A stretch of DNA of 39,967 nt, from the NCBI RefSeq assembly GCF_000383615.1, contig NZ_KB911582.1:1-39967 (forward strand), given 5' to 3'. Positions 1-6,550 of the stretch are shown here, in pieces. This DNA comes from Streptomyces canus 299MFChir4.1 (GTDB lineage: Bacteria > Actinomycetota > Actinomycetes > Streptomycetales > Streptomycetaceae). The notes under the pieces are model-generated. The model was not told the DNA's origin and ran no database searches. It saw only the letters and a program-made list of their open reading frames with translations. The translations under genes and the position numbers were made by a program. Positions within the stretch are counted from its first letter, which is position 1. Each line of letters opens with the position of its first letter.

Positions 1-2
1 CC

Positions 3-467
3 GCCTCCAGGCCATCGAGCGAGAGACCGAAGTGGCCTGACAACTGGGGACGTTCACCCGTACGCGACCGGGGAGAGAAGTCCGTACGCCGACACCTCCT
101 GTTCTACGTCGGCTGCGGCTACCTCGCCCTGCTGGGCTACGCGGCCGCCAACGCCGACTCCGCGCAGTCCCTGGTCGGAGCCTCCGGGGCGATCTCGGCG
201 GTCCTTGGCGCGTTTCTGTTCCTGTTCCCCGGGGCCCGGGTGACCAGTCTCCTGCCGTTCCTGTTCTTCCTGCCGCTGCGCTTTCCCGCCTGGGTGGTCC
301 TGCCGTTCTGGGCGGCGCTGCAATGGCTCGCGGCGGGCCGGGCCTCCGACGGCCCCGGGGTGGCCTATCTGGCCCACCTGGTGGGCTTCGGCCTGGGCCT
401 GGTCTTTGCGTGGGTCCGATTCGGGTGGTGGAACCGCGGGGCGGTGCCTGACTCCGGCAGCAAGTGA
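3..467 (+). pseudogene. Rhomboid intramembrane serine protease, C-terminal part (partial, probably 5'-truncated)
   Basis: The open frame carries the second half of a rhomboid protease. The catalytic serine motif GASG is in VGASGAISAVLGAFLFLFP, followed by a hydrophobic stretch and the catalytic histidine helix AYLAHLVGFGLGL, and the frame ends at 467. Rhomboids cut transmembrane substrates within the membrane. The sequence is recognisable from about position 105 (LLFYVGCGYLALLGY). Upstream of that none of the three forward frames gives the expected preceding helix (HGGWLHLLGN / FGNNVED type). A different frame instead ends in ERETEVA-stop at 38-40. This suggests the N-terminal half was replaced or lost, but the window edge prevents proof. 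If the frame is intact further left, this would simply be a partial gene. The family assignment of the C-terminal part is solid; the pseudogene status is inference. Confidence 0.6.
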
Positions 468-689
468 GGTGCACCGGGCATGACACCGAGATCGGCGTTG
501 CCGGCTTCGGCGATCGACCGCTCACGCAAGACGAGTGCAACAGCTGGACCTATGGCCCGCAGCAGATGCAGCGGCTGCGTAAGACCGTGCACAGTTCCCT
601 GACGGACCTGGCCCCAGAGTGGGGGTCACACGCCAAGGGATGCCATGCGCATTTGATTTCCTATCCACTCCTGTCTACTGTTTCCCACC
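468..689. other. Non-coding gap between rhomboid remnant and tnpA (contains element left end)
   Basis: No convincing gene is seen. An open frame runs through it in the tnpB frame but has no family-like content and weaker third-position bias. The stretch from about 625 to 689 is less GC-rich than its surroundings, as expected for the upstream region of an acquired element, and probably carries the left end and the tnpA promoter. Confidence 0.4.
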
Positions 690-2700
690 ATGAGCAGAAA
701 CTATCGGATTGGGGAGTTCGCTGCCCGGATCGGCCGGTCGGTTTCGACTGTGCGCCGTTGGGAACGCGAGGGCCGGATCGCGGTCAAGCGCACCGCGTCC
801 GGGCAGCGATACTTCGACGAATCCGATGTGTTCCGCGCTCTGAAACCGGGCTTCGATGCCTCACAGCGGTCCACTGTGGTGTACTGCCGTGTCTCTTCGC
901 CACGGCAGAAGAACGACCTGGATTCGCAGGTCAGGGCGATGCAGACGTTCTGCCTCGGAGCCGGGATCGCAGTGGACGAGTGGGTCAGCGAAATCGGTGG
1001 CGGGATGAACCTGCGACGGCCGCAGTTCTGTCGCCTGATGGACCGCGTCGAGGCCGGGGAGGTCAGCCGACTGGTCATCGCACACACAGACCGTCTTGCC
1101 CGGTTCGGATACGACTTCATCGAGTACCTGACCGAACGTCACGGTTGCGAGATCGTGGTGGCGAACGCGGAGTCTCTGTCCCCGCAGCAGGAGTTGGTGG
1201 AAGACCTGCTGGCCATCGTGCATACATTCTCGTCCCGTCTGCACGGTCTGCGTGGCTACGAGAAGAGTTTGAAGGCCGAACTCGGTGGTGGCCAGTGAAG
1301 GTCACACGCATCGCTTATAGCAAGAACCTCAACACCTGCAAGTACGACCAACTCGCTGAGCAGGCTGAGCGGCTCGGCCGGGTACGTTCGCTGGTGTGGC
1401 GTCGCTACGGCTCCCTCGCCGGCGTGGGAGTTTCCGACCGGACGATCCGCGATGAGTGGATGAGAGACGGTACCGCTGACGCGTTCGGCGTTCTGGCAAA
1501 TGCCTGGAAGGAGACCGTGCGGGATGCGGTCGCCGACATCAAGGCCAGCCGCGAGGCCGTAAAGGTCAAGGTTCGGCAAGCCGTACGGCAACGCACCAGC
1601 GACAAGGTCGAGCAGAAGCGCCTGTTCACCGCCCTGCAACGCGACCAGTGGGCTACTGATCCGTACCTGTCCCGCGTGATGCGCCAGCACTGGGGACGAG
1701 GCCGGAACCACATCGCGAACCAGATCATCGTCCGCTCCGACCAGTACCGCACGTACGCCCCGGATGAGGGCGGGGTCCTCTGGCTCGCAGTACCAGGGCT
1801 CGAACGCCGCAGCATGGTCAAGATCCCGCTGAACACCAAGGTCGCTCCTACAGGCACGCTGAGGCTCATCCTGCGGGACAATCGAGTCGAGGTGCACTAC
1901 GCCGTCGACGCCTCCACGCTGAGGTCCTCGCAGCGGCCATGCGGCACCGCGAAGATCGGTGTGGACAAGGGATACTCGGAAGTTCTCACCGACTCCGAAG
2001 GCACCCACCACGGCACAGAGCTGGGGGACCTACTCAAGGCGGATTCGGACTTCCTCACGATCAAGAACGGCCGCAGGGCCAAGATCCGCTCTATCGCCGA
2101 GAAGGCAGCCAAGGACGGCGACTACGCAAAGGCCGACCGGATCACCACCAACAACCTCGGCACCACCAAGCGCAACCGCCGTCACCACACCATCGAGGCA
2201 CGCGTCCGCTCGGTGACCTTCACCGCCGTACATCAAGTGGTGAACGCAGCAAAGAGCGTTGTCGCCGAAGACCTGACTCGGTCCTTCACCTCCCTGAAGA
2301 AGCTCGGCAAGAACACCAACCGCCGCCTCGCCGCCTGGACCAAGGGCGTCACGGCCGAGGCACTCAACAGCGTGTCGGAGCGCAGAGGTTCTGCGCTGAC
2401 GCTGGTCAACGCGGCCTACACCTCACAAGTGGCCCCCTGCTGCCGGATCCTCGGCACGCGTAAAGGGGACCGGCTTCACTGCACCTGGTGCGGGGCGGTG
2501 TGGCAGGCAGACCACGCGGCAGCGATCAACGTCCTGGAACGAGACGGTGACCCCGACATCACCCTGTACACCCCGCACACTCGGGTGAAGCAGATCATCC
2601 AGGAACGGGCCGATCGCCGACGGACCAGACTGCCGGTCCAGGACTCCAGCCTCGCGGGGCGGAGAGCGAATCATCCGATCCGAGCAGTATTGCTCAAGGA
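600..2700 (+). mobile_element. IS607-family insertion sequence (ends approximate)
   Basis: A two-gene tnpA-tnpB unit, with a MerR-type DNA-binding serine recombinase followed by a TnpB nuclease, is the defining arrangement of the IS607 family. It sits between a rhomboid remnant and an Lrp/AsnC-domain gene. IS607 elements lack long terminal inverted repeats and clear target duplications, so the ends cannot be placed by eye. The left end should lie in 468-689, a stretch with no convincing gene. The right end should lie near 2640-2720, within or just after the tnpB 3' end. Both genes look intact, so the element may be active. Confidence 0.75.
690..1298 (+). CDS. tnpA: IS607 TnpA, serine recombinase with MerR-like HTH
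   Basis: A 202-residue transposase of the serine recombinase family that cuts and joins DNA through a phosphoserine link. Residues 1-50 form a MerR-like winged helix (IGEFAARIGRSVSTVRRWE...GQRYF), which is the N-terminal placement typical of IS607. The catalytic domain begins at about 62 with YCRVSSPRQ, where Ser69 is the likely nucleophile. The resolvase-type R-helix region LVIAHTDRLARFGYDF lies near residues 128-143. Length matches the family (about 200). The stop overlaps the tnpB start by 4 bp (GTGA), so the two are probably translationally coupled. No key residue is missing, so the protein is likely functional. Confidence 0.9.
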   Translation: MSRNYRIGEFAARIGRSVSTVRRWEREGRIAVKRTASGQRYFDESDVFRALKPGFDASQRSTVVYCRVSSPRQKNDLDSQVRAMQTFCLGAGIAVDEWVSEIGGGMNLRRPQFCRLMDRVEAGEVSRLVIAHTDRLARFGYDFIEYLTERHGCEIVVANAESLSPQQELVEDLLAIVHTFSSRLHGLRGYEKSLKAELGGGQ

Positions 2701-2725
2701 GCAGGAAGCAGAGAACCAGCCGTGA
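1295..2725 (+). CDS. tnpB: TnpB RNA-guided nuclease (IS605 OrfB family)
   Basis: A 476-residue TnpB. TnpB proteins are RNA-guided, RuvC-type DNA nucleases that help retain the element. The three RuvC acidic residues are visible: Asp224 in IGVDKGYSE, Glu325 in VVAEDLTRS and Asp406 in QADHAAAIN. Between the last two lies a zinc-ribbon region ending in CTWCG, whose first half (APCCRILG) is not a standard CxxC. I chose GTG 1295 because it overlaps the tnpA stop (GTGA) and begins the homologous part. The much longer open frame upstream is chance. The reading frame does not stop inside the element but continues to 2725, overlapping the start of the next gene by 4 bp, so the last residues may be encoded by host flank. 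Confidence 0.88.
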   Translation: MKVTRIAYSKNLNTCKYDQLAEQAERLGRVRSLVWRRYGSLAGVGVSDRTIRDEWMRDGTADAFGVLANAWKETVRDAVADIKASREAVKVKVRQAVRQRTSDKVEQKRLFTALQRDQWATDPYLSRVMRQHWGRGRNHIANQIIVRSDQYRTYAPDEGGVLWLAVPGLERRSMVKIPLNTKVAPTGTLRLILRDNRVEVHYAVDASTLRSSQRPCGTAKIGVDKGYSEVLTDSEGTHHGTELGDLLKADSDFLTIKNGRRAKIRSIAEKAAKDGDYAKADRITTNNLGTTKRNRRHHTIEARVRSVTFTAVHQVVNAAKSVVAEDLTRSFTSLKKLGKNTNRRLAAWTKGVTAEALNSVSERRGSALTLVNAAYTSQVAPCCRILGTRKGDRLHCTWCGAVWQADHAAAINVLERDGDPDITLYTPHTRVKQIIQERADRRRTRLPVQDSSLAGRRANHPIRAVLLKEQEAENQP

Positions 2726-3003
2726 TCACAGCAATCGTTCTGATCAAAACCAGCGTGGACCGGATCCCCGAGATTGCGGAGCGGATCGCCGCGCTCGAAT
2801 CCGTGAGTGAGGTTTTCTCCGTCACAGGCACGTACGACCTGATCGCCATGGTGCGGGTCAAGCAGCACGAGGACCTCGCCGAGGTGATCCCCGGCAGCAT
2901 CAGCAAGATCCCGGGCGTGGAGGGCACGGACACCCACGTGGCGTTTCGAACATACTCCCAGCACGACCTGGAGGCCGCGTTCGCGATCGGCCTCGACAGC
3001 TGA
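2722..3003 (+). CDS. Stand-alone Lrp/AsnC ligand-binding (RAM) domain protein
   Basis: A 93-residue protein made only of the Lrp/AsnC effector-binding domain (MITAIVLIKTSVDRIPEIAE..., VFSVTGTYDLIAMVRV). This alpha/beta domain binds amino acids and forms dimers or octamers. There is no helix-turn-helix, so it cannot bind DNA as classical Lrp does and may modulate another regulator or enzyme. The start is GTG 2722, which overlaps the tnpB stop. AAGGAG at about 2695-2700 is a possible but distant ribosome site. A short palindrome, GAGCA/TGCTC at 2682-2695, lies just upstream. The IS607 insertion has probably replaced its original promoter region. The family is clear; the biological role is not known from sequence. 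Confidence 0.88.
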   Translation: MITAIVLIKTSVDRIPEIAERIAALESVSEVFSVTGTYDLIAMVRVKQHEDLAEVIPGSISKIPGVEGTDTHVAFRTYSQHDLEAAFAIGLDS

Positions 3004-3183
3004 TGTGATGCCGAGAGGCGCGTGGGTGATCGGTTGCCGACTTGCCACTCATGCACCGGCTCGCTTCTCACAAATGCTGCAGGGGACAGGCGGCGGGTGG
3101 GACGTGTCATTGGGACGCGTGGAGCGAGCACCGCACAGCCAGTTGAGTCCCGGCGCCGTTTCGGAAAGCGGTGCGAACCCAAC

Positions 3184-3377
3184 GTGACGACTTGGGGAGG
3201 CCCCATCTACCTCTACGCCCCCGGTGAATGCGTCTCCTGGCGCGGCACCATCGGAAGCGTGACCGGCGGCAAGGACGACACGAACTGTGGTACGTGATTT
3301 CCCCGGCCAGCGGCGGCTCACTGCGCAGCGTGTGCATAGTCAACCGCCCGGACTTCGATCGGCAGGCTTTCACCTAA
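3184..3377 (+). pseudogene. Decayed small ORF with an internal frameshift
   Basis: From GTG 3184 one frame with strong third-position G/C reads VTTWGGPIYLYAPGECVSWR and continues to about 3285. The same bias then moves to another frame from 3288 (WYVISPASGGSLRSVCIVNR) and ends at TAA 3375-3377. Joining the two gives a coherent small Cys-containing polypeptide, so this looks like the 3' part of a gene broken by a short indel. I do not recognise the family. The surrounding stretch 3004-3183 and 3378-3501 shows no other gene. It could also be chance open frames. Confidence 0.35.
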
Positions 3378-3501
3378 AGGGACACAGTACAGTCACCTGA
3401 TCGTGCGGTGACCTTTGGAACAGCGCCGGTTCAGATCTTCGGCGCGGAGAGAGGTCCGAGGGTTCATTTGCGCAGTCCTGCGCGGGGTGGACGCCCGTAC
3501 C

Positions 3502-4863
3502 TCAGACGGCCGGGACGCAGCGGCCGTCCTCGGTGCGGTACGTCCACTTCGCACCGTCCGCGACCAGTTCCTTCACGGCCTTCACAAAGCGCTCCACGTG
3601 CTCGTCCGGCGTGCCCGCGCCGAAGCTCACCCGGATCGCGTTGAGGGACTTCTCGCCCGGCGCGGCCTCGGGGGCACCGCACTCGCCCTGGGACTGCGGG
3701 TCGCTGCCGAGGAGGGTGCGGACCAGGGGGTGGGCGCAGAAGAGTCCGTCGCGGACGCCGATGCCGTACTCGGCGGAGAGGGCGGCGGCGAAGTGGGAGC
3801 TGTTCCAGCCCTCGACGACGAAGGAGATCACGCCGACGCGGGGGGCGTCGTCGCCGAAGAGGGACAGGACGCGGACCTCGGGGACCTCGGCCAGCCCTTC
3901 GCGGACCTTCTCGATCAGGTGCTGCTCACGGACGACCAGGCTGTCGAAGCCGGCCTCGGTCAGCGCCTTGCAGGCGGAGGCGATGGAGTAGGCGCCGATG
4001 ACGTTGGGCGAGCCCGCCTCGTGCCGCGCGGCGCTCTCGTGCCACTCCACGTCCACTCCCCCGTCCTGGCGCCGGGTGACCTTGCGGCTGGCGCCGCCGC
4101 CCGCGAGGTAGGGGTCGGCGGCCCGCAGCCAGTCGGCGCGGCCGGCCAGGACACCGGAGCCGAAGGGCGCGTAGAGCTTGTGGCCGGAGAAGGCGATCCA
4201 GTCGACGTCGAGGTCACGGACGCTCACCGGGTGGTGCGGGGCGAGCTGGGCCGCGTCGAGCACGATGCGGGCACCGTGGGAGTGGGCGGCCGCCGCGAGC
4301 TCTCGTACGGGCCACAGCTCACCGGTGACGTTGGAGGCGCCGGTGACACACACCAGGGCCGGGCCGTGGGGGTCCCGGTCGGCGAGGGCCTTCTCCAGGG
4401 TCTCGACGGCCTGCCGCGGGGTGCGCGGCGCGTCGAGGTAGCTGACCCGGGCGTCCTGCCAGGGCAGCAGGCTCGCGTGGTGCTCCGTCTCGAAGACGAA
4501 GACCTGGCAGTCGGCGGGGAGCGCGGCGGCGAGGAGGTTGAGCGAGTCGGTGGTCGACCGGGTGAAGATCAGCTGGTCGTCGTCGCGGCAGTCGAGGAAC
4601 TCGGTGACGGTCCTGCGGGCGTTCTCGAACAGATCGGTCGACAGCTGGGAGAGGTAACCGGCCCCCCGGTGCACGCTGCCGTAGTAGGGCGCGTACGCCG
4701 CCACGTCGTCCCACACCCGCTGGAGGGCCGGCGCGCTGGCCGCGTAGTCGAGCGCCGCGTAGGTGACTTCGCCGCCGGTCACGAGCGGGACGGTGACATC
4801 CCGGCCCAGAACGGGCAGTTGGGAACAAATGGTCTGGGCGGAGGCAGCGGTGGAGACAGACAT
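3502..4863 (-). CDS. Class V aminotransferase-fold PLP enzyme (cysteine desulfurase-like)
   Basis: A 453-residue fold-type I PLP enzyme. The PLP lysine is K229 in FSGHKLYAPFGSGVL, with Asp203 (VLDAAQ) for the pyridine nitrogen and His129 in the TEHHASLLPW stacking motif. The family includes cysteine desulfurases and related sulfur-handling lyases and aminotransferases. A mobile catalytic Cys loop of IscS type is not obvious, although cysteines occur near C-terminal residues CAHPL and GECGAP. The start ATG 4861-4863 follows GGGAG. The mRNA leader holds a SAM-IV riboswitch and a six-codon ORF, so the gene is probably repressed by S-adenosylmethionine and acts in sulfur or methionine metabolism. 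The exact substrate is not known from sequence. Confidence 0.85.
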   Translation of the reverse strand: MSVSTAASAQTICSQLPVLGRDVTVPLVTGGEVTYAALDYAASAPALQRVWDDVAAYAPYYGSVHRGAGYLSQLSTDLFENARRTVTEFLDCRDDDQLIFTRSTTDSLNLLAAALPADCQVFVFETEHHASLLPWQDARVSYLDAPRTPRQAVETLEKALADRDPHGPALVCVTGASNVTGELWPVRELAAAAHSHGARIVLDAAQLAPHHPVSVRDLDVDWIAFSGHKLYAPFGSGVLAGRADWLRAADPYLAGGGASRKVTRRQDGGVDVEWHESAARHEAGSPNVIGAYSIASACKALTEAGFDSLVVREQHLIEKVREGLAEVPEVRVLSLFGDDAPRVGVISFVVEGWNSSHFAAALSAEYGIGVRDGLFCAHPLVRTLLGSDPQSQGECGAPEAAPGEKSLNAIRVSFGAGTPDEHVERFVKAVKELVADGAKWTYRTEDGRCVPAV

Positions 4864-4922
4864 GGGGAACTCCCGTGGAAAGAGAAAAGTGAGATGGGCG
4901 TGCGGAGGCGGGGCTCGGCGCC

Positions 4923-4943
4923 CTATCGCATTCGCTTGCTCAC
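4923..4943 (-). CDS. Six-codon upstream ORF in the riboswitch leader
   Basis: A GTG-initiated mini-ORF encoding MSKRMR then TAG. It has an excellent Shine-Dalgarno sequence (GAGGAG, 6 nt before the GTG) and lies between the SAM-IV aptamer and the aminotransferase start, about 60 nt upstream of the latter. Its ribosome site lies just after a strong hairpin, so it may be the element controlled by the riboswitch or may be a leader peptide. Translation is inferred only. Confidence 0.4.
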   Translation of the reverse strand: MSKRMR

Positions 4944-4964
4944 GGAAGACTCCTCGAACGACCA

Positions 4965-4988
4965 GGATCCCTGGTTCGTGAGGGATCC
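4965..4988 (-). promoter_or_regulatory. Hairpin at the 3' end of the SAM-IV aptamer (possible expression platform)
   Basis: Perfect 8-bp inverted repeat GGATCCCT / AGGGATCC with an 8-nt loop. In the transcript it begins at the last bases of the aptamer consensus (GCGGATCC), so the 5' arm could be shared between the ligand-bound fold and this hairpin. The uORF Shine-Dalgarno lies about 9 nt beyond it. This is a reasonable candidate for the switching element. Confidence 0.5.
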
Positions 4989-5105
4989 GCGCTTGCCGCA
5001 GACCTCGCTGCCTACGGCCTGGTCTTCACCCGGGGCACCCCGCCACGGACGGAGGGTTGCCGGACAGTCGGCCGGGGCCTCATGACTGTCACTCATGACC
5101 TGGTC
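4982..5105 (-). promoter_or_regulatory. SAM-IV riboswitch
   Basis: In transcript sense the leader has GGTCATGAGTG, GCCCCGG...CCGGCAACCCTCC, GGTGCCCCGGGTGA..GACC and the 3' part GGCAAGCGCGGATCC. These are the conserved blocks of the actinobacterial SAM-IV class, which shares the SAM-I core (GGCAACC) but has a different peripheral helix and pseudoknot after P1. It binds S-adenosylmethionine and usually controls sulfur or methionine genes. It precedes the class V aminotransferase gene by about 120 nt. Exact ends are approximate. Confidence 0.85.
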
Positions 5106-5176
5106 AAAAAACCTACGCGATGTGATCGTCGTCCCGCAACCCGTGTCCGGATCGCGGGACGACACCCTGCCGGCCG

Positions 5177-6241
5177 CTACGCGTTGCTCGCGGCCACCCA
5201 GCGCTCCAGCGTCCGCTTCGCCGACCCCGAGTCGATCGACTCGGCGGCCTTGCCCATCCCGGCCCGCAGCTGCTCGGCCAGGGTCCCGGTGCCCGGGTCC
5301 AGGGCGACCAGCGCGGCCGCCGAGTTCAGGAGTACGGCGTCACGGACCGGGCCGGTCTCGCCGTCCAGCAGTTTCCTGGCGACCTCCGCGTTGTACGCCG
5401 GGTCACCGCCCCGCAGGGCCTCCACCGGCACCAGCTCGATGCCGACGTCCCGGGGGTCGAAGCTCTCCTCGGTGACCTTGCCGTCGCGGACGATCCAGAC
5501 GCGGGAGGTCGACGTGGTCGTCAGCTCGTCGAGGCCGTCGTCGCCGCGGAAGACGAGGGCGGAGTTGCCGCGTTCGGCGAAGACGCCCGCGACGACCGGC
5601 GCCATGCGCGGATCGGCGACCCCGACCGCCTGGGACCGCACCCGTGCGGGGTTGGTCAGCGGGCCGAGGATGTTGAACACCGTGCGGATGCCCAACTGCC
5701 CGCGGGCGGCGCCCGCGTGACGCAGCGCCGGGTGGAACTTGACCGCGAAGCAGAAGGTGATCCCGGCCTCCTCGGCCACCTCGGCCACCCGCCGTGGGGT
5801 CAGCTCCAGGTTGACGCCGAGCTTCTCCAGGACGTCCGAGGCACCGGACGCGGAGGAGGCGGCCCGGTTGCCGTGCTTGACGACCGTGGCGCCGGTGCCG
5901 GCCACGACGATCGCCGACATGGTGGAGATGTTGACGGTCTTGGCGCCGTCGCCGCCGGTGCCGACGATGTCCACGGTCCGCCCGGGCACCTCGATCACAT
6001 TGGCGTGTGCGTACATCGTCCGCACCAGCCCGTTGATCTCCTCGACCGTCTCGCCCTTGGCCCTGAGGGCGACCACGAAGCCGGCGATCTGCGCGTCGGT
6101 CGCCTCGCCCTGCATGATCCGGTCCATGGCCCACGCCGTCGCGTCGGCGCTCTGGTCCCGTCCGTACAGCAGGGCGTTCAGTACCTCGGGCCAGGAACGG
6201 CCCGCCGCGGTGTCGCCTCCAGCGGGGGTCACAGCGCTCAT
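5177..6241 (-). CDS. trpD: Anthranilate phosphoribosyltransferase
   Basis: TrpD transfers phosphoribose from PRPP to anthranilate, the second step of tryptophan synthesis. The PRPP/Mg site motif is seen in [33 protein letters not shown] is the conserved anthranilate/PRPP loop, and [11 protein letters not shown] is the second metal-binding motif (Asp-Glu). Length is 354 residues with start ATG 6239-6241 (MSAVTPAGG), which has GGAG upstream. A start 12 codons further upstream is possible but less family-like. The gene stands alone rather than in a trp operon. Next to the ctaE/qcr cluster it follows the same order as in mycobacteria (from memory). Confidence 0.93.
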   Translation of the reverse strand: MSAVTPAGGDTAAGRSWPEVLNALLYGRDQSADATAWAMDRIMQGEATDAQIAGFVVALRAKGETVEEINGLVRTMYAHANVIEVPGRTVDIVGTGGDGAKTVNISTMSAIVVAGTGATVVKHGNRAASSASGASDVLEKLGVNLELTPRRVAEVAEEAGITFCFAVKFHPALRHAGAARGQLGIRTVFNILGPLTNPARVRSQAVGVADPRMAPVVAGVFAERGNSALVFRGDDGLDELTTTSTSRVWIVRDGKVTEESFDPRDVGIELVPVEALRGGDPAYNAEVARKLLDGETGPVRDAVLLNSAAALVALDPGTGTLAEQLRAGMGKAAESIDSGSAKRTLERWVAASNA

Positions 6242-6308
6242 GGGGCCGCTCCAGATGTCGTAGAAAAGTGTGTCCACACCCTATCCAGCCCACAGCACGA
6301 CGCAGGGC

Positions 6309-6329
6309 CCCGTCCGGCGTTCGGACGGG
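6309..6329. terminator. Hairpin, possible terminator
   Basis: 8-bp inverted repeat CCCGTCCG / CGGACGGG with loop GCGTT. It has nearly the same arms as the stronger hairpin at 6479-6514, so one of the two looks like a partial copy of the other. It lies between qcrB and trpD. Confidence 0.45.
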
Positions 6330-6395
6330 ACCCGGCACAGCCCGCAGCCAGGCGCTACGCAAGCCCCCACCGAGGCCGCGGCTGCGCCGCAGGCA

Positions 6396-6475
6396 TCCAG
6401 GGGCGCCGGGAACTGCGCAAAACGCCCGCCCCCACCGAACCGCACCCGCACCTGCACCCGCACCCGCACCCGCAC
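6396..6475. repeat. Dispersed intergenic repeat plus short CGCACC hexamer run
   Basis: 6396-6420 carries the sequence CAGGGGCGCCGGGAACTGCGC, the reverse-strand form of a short element that recurs between genes in this window (compare 11318-11346). At about 6440-6475 a (CGCACC)n run of roughly six imperfect units follows. The whole gap 6242-6550 holds only hairpins and repeats, with no gene. Confidence 0.6.
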
Positions 6476-6478
6476 GGC

Positions 6479-6514
6479 AAAGGACCCCGTCCGGGATTTC
6501 GGACGGGGTCCTTT
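6479..6514. terminator. Strong bidirectional terminator after qcrB
   Basis: Perfect 15-bp stem, arms AAAGGACCCCGTCCG and CGGACGGGGTCCTTT, with a 6-nt loop GGATTT. It lies 37 bp past the qcrB stop and is flanked by A/T at the base on both strands. It should end the qcrCAB transcript. Confidence 0.85.
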
Positions 6515-6550
6515 CAACCGCGCCGTGGCGAGCGCAGCGACAAGCAGCGA

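Noticed and set aside
464..1294. Upstream part of the open frame that contains tnpB (753 residues in all)
   Set aside because: It runs through tnpA in another phase, shows no family-like content and gives TnpB an impossible N-terminus. The start at 1295 overlaps the tnpA stop and fits.
3005..3187. Small plus-strand open frame after the Lrp-domain gene
   Set aside because: It has weak codon bias, no ribosome site and no family-like sequence.
6242..6277. Twelve-codon N-terminal extension of TrpD
   Set aside because: The start at 6241 has GGAG upstream and matches the usual family N-terminus better.
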